DNA of 15,233 bases from Euryarchaeota archaeon UBA103 (GTDB lineage Archaea; Thermoplasmatota; Poseidoniia; Poseidoniales; Thalassarchaeaceae), in assembly GCA_002506825.1 (NCBI GenBank), contig DAYH01000014.1, forward strand, positions 1 to 15,233. The letters are read 5' to 3'. The position numbers and the translations under genes are program-made. Positions 13,936-15,233 of this stretch are shown in pieces (within the stretch, counting starts at the first letter, position 1; the number at the start of each line of letters is the position of its first letter). The notes beneath the pieces were generated by a model. It did no database searches. It was given only the letters and a program-made list of their open reading frames with translations, and was not told the DNA's origin.

Positions 13936-14354
13936 TATGATGAGCCCTTGTTTATCTCCGAGGCCCTATACAGTTGCTCGAACAGAACAGCTGAAGCCAT
14001 TTCATGAGTAAGTGTCATTTTTGATATTGAAATCAAATTATGCCTGTGCTTAAATTCCTCACTGAATCCGTCGACTGGGCCTATGGCGAACATTAGGCTA
14101 TCACCGGATATGGAAGCCTCAGAAAGGAGTCTTGCCAATTGCAAGCTAGTATACTGCTTACCAGACTCATCTAGTAACATCAAGTTGCCACTCTTGGATT
14201 CTATCCTTTCTTCATATTCAGAGGGGCTGACCTTGTCCGGATGGATCTCAATAGCTATTCCGGATGATGAGATTCTCTTTCCATAGCTGTCTATCAGGTC
14301 CTTTGTTCCCAGTCCTTTAGGACGGCCATGGAGATGCACGGAAACGCGTCCCAT
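13923..14354 (-). CDS. rlmH: RlmH-type 23S rRNA (pseudouridine-1915-N3)-methyltransferase, SPOUT family
   Basis: The C-terminal half is clearly RlmH: LLDESGKQYTSLQLARLLSEA, the SAM-binding trefoil-knot glycine loop FAIGPVDGFSEEF, and the diagnostic ending MTLTHEMASAVLFEQLYRASEINKGSSYHR. In bacteria RlmH methylates pseudouridine 1915 in helix 69 of 23S rRNA using SAM, acting on the assembled 70S ribosome. I chose the ATG at 14354, giving 143 residues starting MGRVSVHLHG, which fits the first beta strand of the family. A TTG at 14393 would add 13 residues (mostly Pro/Leu) and overlap the divergent gene. The glycine loop reads GPVDG rather than the common GGPxG, a mild deviation. RlmH is widespread in bacteria and patchy in archaea. 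The substrate in this organism is inferred from the family. Confidence 0.92.
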   Translation of the reverse strand: MGRVSVHLHGRPKGLGTKDLIDSYGKRISSSGIAIEIHPDKVSPSEYEERIESKSGNLMLLDESGKQYTSLQLARLLSEASISGDSLMFAIGPVDGFSEEFKHRHNLISISKMTLTHEMASAVLFEQLYRASEINKGSSYHRI

Positions 14355-14360
14355 GATTCG

Positions 14361-14376
14361 AGGGAGGGGGAGGGGG
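14361..14376 (+). other. G-rich tract between divergent starts of rlmH and the 14396 gene
   Basis: AGGGAGGGGGAGGGGG lies between the ATG codons at 14354 (minus) and 14396 (plus). It has three G-runs long enough that they could be split into four, so a G-quadruplex is conceivable. It also offers GAGGGG sequences four bases before a TTG at 14381, which could make that TTG a start for the plus-strand gene. Confidence 0.3.
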
Positions 14377-14395
14377 ACTTTTGATATTCGCAATA

Positions 14396-14758
14396 ATGAA
14401 TAGAGGTGGCCCCTTGGAAATGCTGAGAACTATGAGATGGTGGCCCTTTGGAAAATGGAATAGGGCGAAGGTGGATGATTCCCCCCATGTAAAGGGAACT
14501 AGAATGTGGCTCCAAGAGCTAAGATCGATCTGTGAGAAAAATTACCAGAATCCTTCTGCTGGACAGGCACTTGTTAGAGAAATGCAAGTAGAGTGGACTG
14601 ATGCCAATAGAAGAGGGGATCTTGATGATATGCTTCTACAGGGATTGGATAGGAGGGCATTCAGGCTACTGAGGGCGAGCGGTGAAGAGTGGATTGGATG
14701 GCTCGATAATGAAAGGTTCTGGGAGCCTGGATGGAAGGGTGGATTCGAAACTGAGTGA
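14396..14758 (+). CDS. Uncharacterised small Trp-rich protein
   Basis: I do not recognise this protein. From the ATG at 14396 it has 120 residues, is soluble in character and has no signal peptide or membrane span. The N-terminus is basic and Trp-rich (MRWWPFGKWNRAK), the middle is helical and charged (LQELRSICEKNYQ through LDDMLLQGLDRRAFRLLRAS), and the end is acidic and Trp-rich (EEWIGWLDNERFWEPGWKGG). Other possible starts are a TTG at 14381, preceded by a purine tract, and ATGs at 14420 and 14432; the one at 14420 has GAGGTG about ten bases upstream. It is followed after five bases by a membrane-protein gene in the same direction, so the two are probably co-transcribed and may act together. 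Confidence 0.7.
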   Translation: MNRGGPLEMLRTMRWWPFGKWNRAKVDDSPHVKGTRMWLQELRSICEKNYQNPSAGQALVREMQVEWTDANRRGDLDDMLLQGLDRRAFRLLRASGEEWIGWLDNERFWEPGWKGGFETE

Positions 14759-14763
14759 TTATT

Positions 14764-15233
14764 ATGTGGTTCTGGATAGTAGTTTTCACAGTTGTAGGAA
14801 TCGCATGCCTGTGGTATAGCAGACACCAGCCCTTTCCAGAGATTAGTGGAAGATTCTCGGCATTACTGATGTCCGTATCCATTCTTCTGTGGCTATCCAG
14901 TACGGCGCCCAGATCAACCACAGAAGAAGTCCCGGCAATTGTAGCGGCTGTCATTGGGGGCCTAGGAGTAGTATTCGGAGTCAGGCACATGACTGTGACC
15001 CATCGGGATGTGATTGTGGCTCCCTTCGGAGGGATACTCCTCTGTATAGGTTCAATTAGCCTGCTTTCGGATAGATGGGGCGATTATAATCAGGCTGAAC
15101 AGCTGATTTCTTTCGCTCTGGCTTCGGTACTTGTGACTCTAGAGATATATCTGGCATTCAGGGGGCTCGTAATAGGAGTTCAGGGGATTTCTTGGTCCAA
15201 ATCTGGTCTCAGGCAGGTAAGACGGGGCTTACT
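14764..15233 (+). CDS. Uncharacterised multi-pass membrane protein, partial: C-terminus off the right edge
   Basis: The frame is open from the ATG at 14764 to the window edge, 156 complete codons. By eye it has five hydrophobic segments: residues about 2-18 (starts MWFWIVVFTVVG), 32-46, 57-74, 81-101 and 115-133. Short loops lie between them, and a basic stretch (residues SKSGLRQVRRG) closes the visible part, which would lie in the cytoplasm if basic residues are inside. I see no catalytic motif, transporter signature or known family. It begins five bases after the preceding small gene stops, indicating an operon. The rest of the protein, and hence its true size, is not in the window. Confidence 0.75.
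   Translation, partial: MWFWIVVFTVVGIACLWYSRHQPFPEISGRFSALLMSVSILLWLSSTAPRSTTEEVPAIVAAVIGGLGVVFGVRHMTVTHRDVIVAPFGGILLCIGSISLLSDRWGDYNQAEQLISFALASVLVTLEIYLAFRGLVIGVQGISWSKSGLRQVRRGL

Noticed and set aside
14542..14990. Minus-strand open frames opposite the last two genes
   Set aside because: Translations are low in complexity with no motif, and the plus-strand frames have linked start and stop spacing and sensible hydrophobic patterns.
1..15233. Haloarchaeal origin, suggested by LigA and acidic proteins
   Set aside because: Base composition is moderate and the ribosomal proteins are not unusually acidic. The Asp richness is confined to the Ca-repeat regions.

Overview
The window looks like a piece of a euryarchaeal chromosome. 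It carries the archaeal/eukaryal-type ribosomal protein L18e, archaeal uL13 and uS9, RNA polymerase subunit N (Rpo10), a PAC2-family proteasome chaperone and a tRNA with archaeal features. Mixed in are genes of bacterial type: NAD-dependent DNA ligase LigA, pyruvoyl-dependent aspartate decarboxylase PanD and the RlmH rRNA methyltransferase. Base composition is moderate, and there is a giant calcium-repeat surface protein. This combination best fits uncultivated marine Group II (Poseidoniales-like) or a related Thermoplasmatota lineage. That placement is inference from gene content, not from a phylogenetic marker search.

Left edge (1-1480): a PD-(D/E)XK RecB/Cas4-like nuclease, cut by the window edge, diverges from a PAC2 proteasome-assembly chaperone. 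The chaperone ends in a HbYX-like tripeptide. Next on the minus strand come ligA (1481-3592) and an intron-less tRNA-Pro(GGG). Upstream of them lies the classic archaeal cluster, read rpl18e > rpl13 > rps9 > rpoN (5305 down to 3804). Its start and stop codons abut or overlap, including a TTG start for rpl13 inside the end of rpl18e. A strong hairpin (5367-5403) sits between this cluster and the gene before it.

Middle (5413-13434, minus): more than half of the window is one gene for a single-pass surface protein of about 2,670 residues. From the N terminus it has a signal or membrane segment, a Q/H-rich stretch, eight thrombospondin-type-3-like Ca-binding repeats and a cupredoxin-like domain that has lost most copper ligands. 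These are followed by roughly 23 more repeats broken by unique islands, then about 1,150 residues of glycosylation-sequon-rich Ig/transthyretin-like beta domains. It ends with one transmembrane helix and a cytoplasmic tail resembling DUF4129.

Right edge (13573-15233): panD diverges from the giant gene and converges with rlmH, overlapping it by 13 bases. rlmH diverges from a tightly linked pair: an unrecognised Trp-rich soluble protein and a multi-pass membrane protein that runs off the edge.

The housekeeping genes cover translation, transcription, replication/repair, proteostasis and coenzyme A precursor synthesis, and do not form one pathway. The most novel object is the giant surface protein: its inactive-looking cupredoxin module, its interrupted repeat array and its DUF4129-like intracellular tail.
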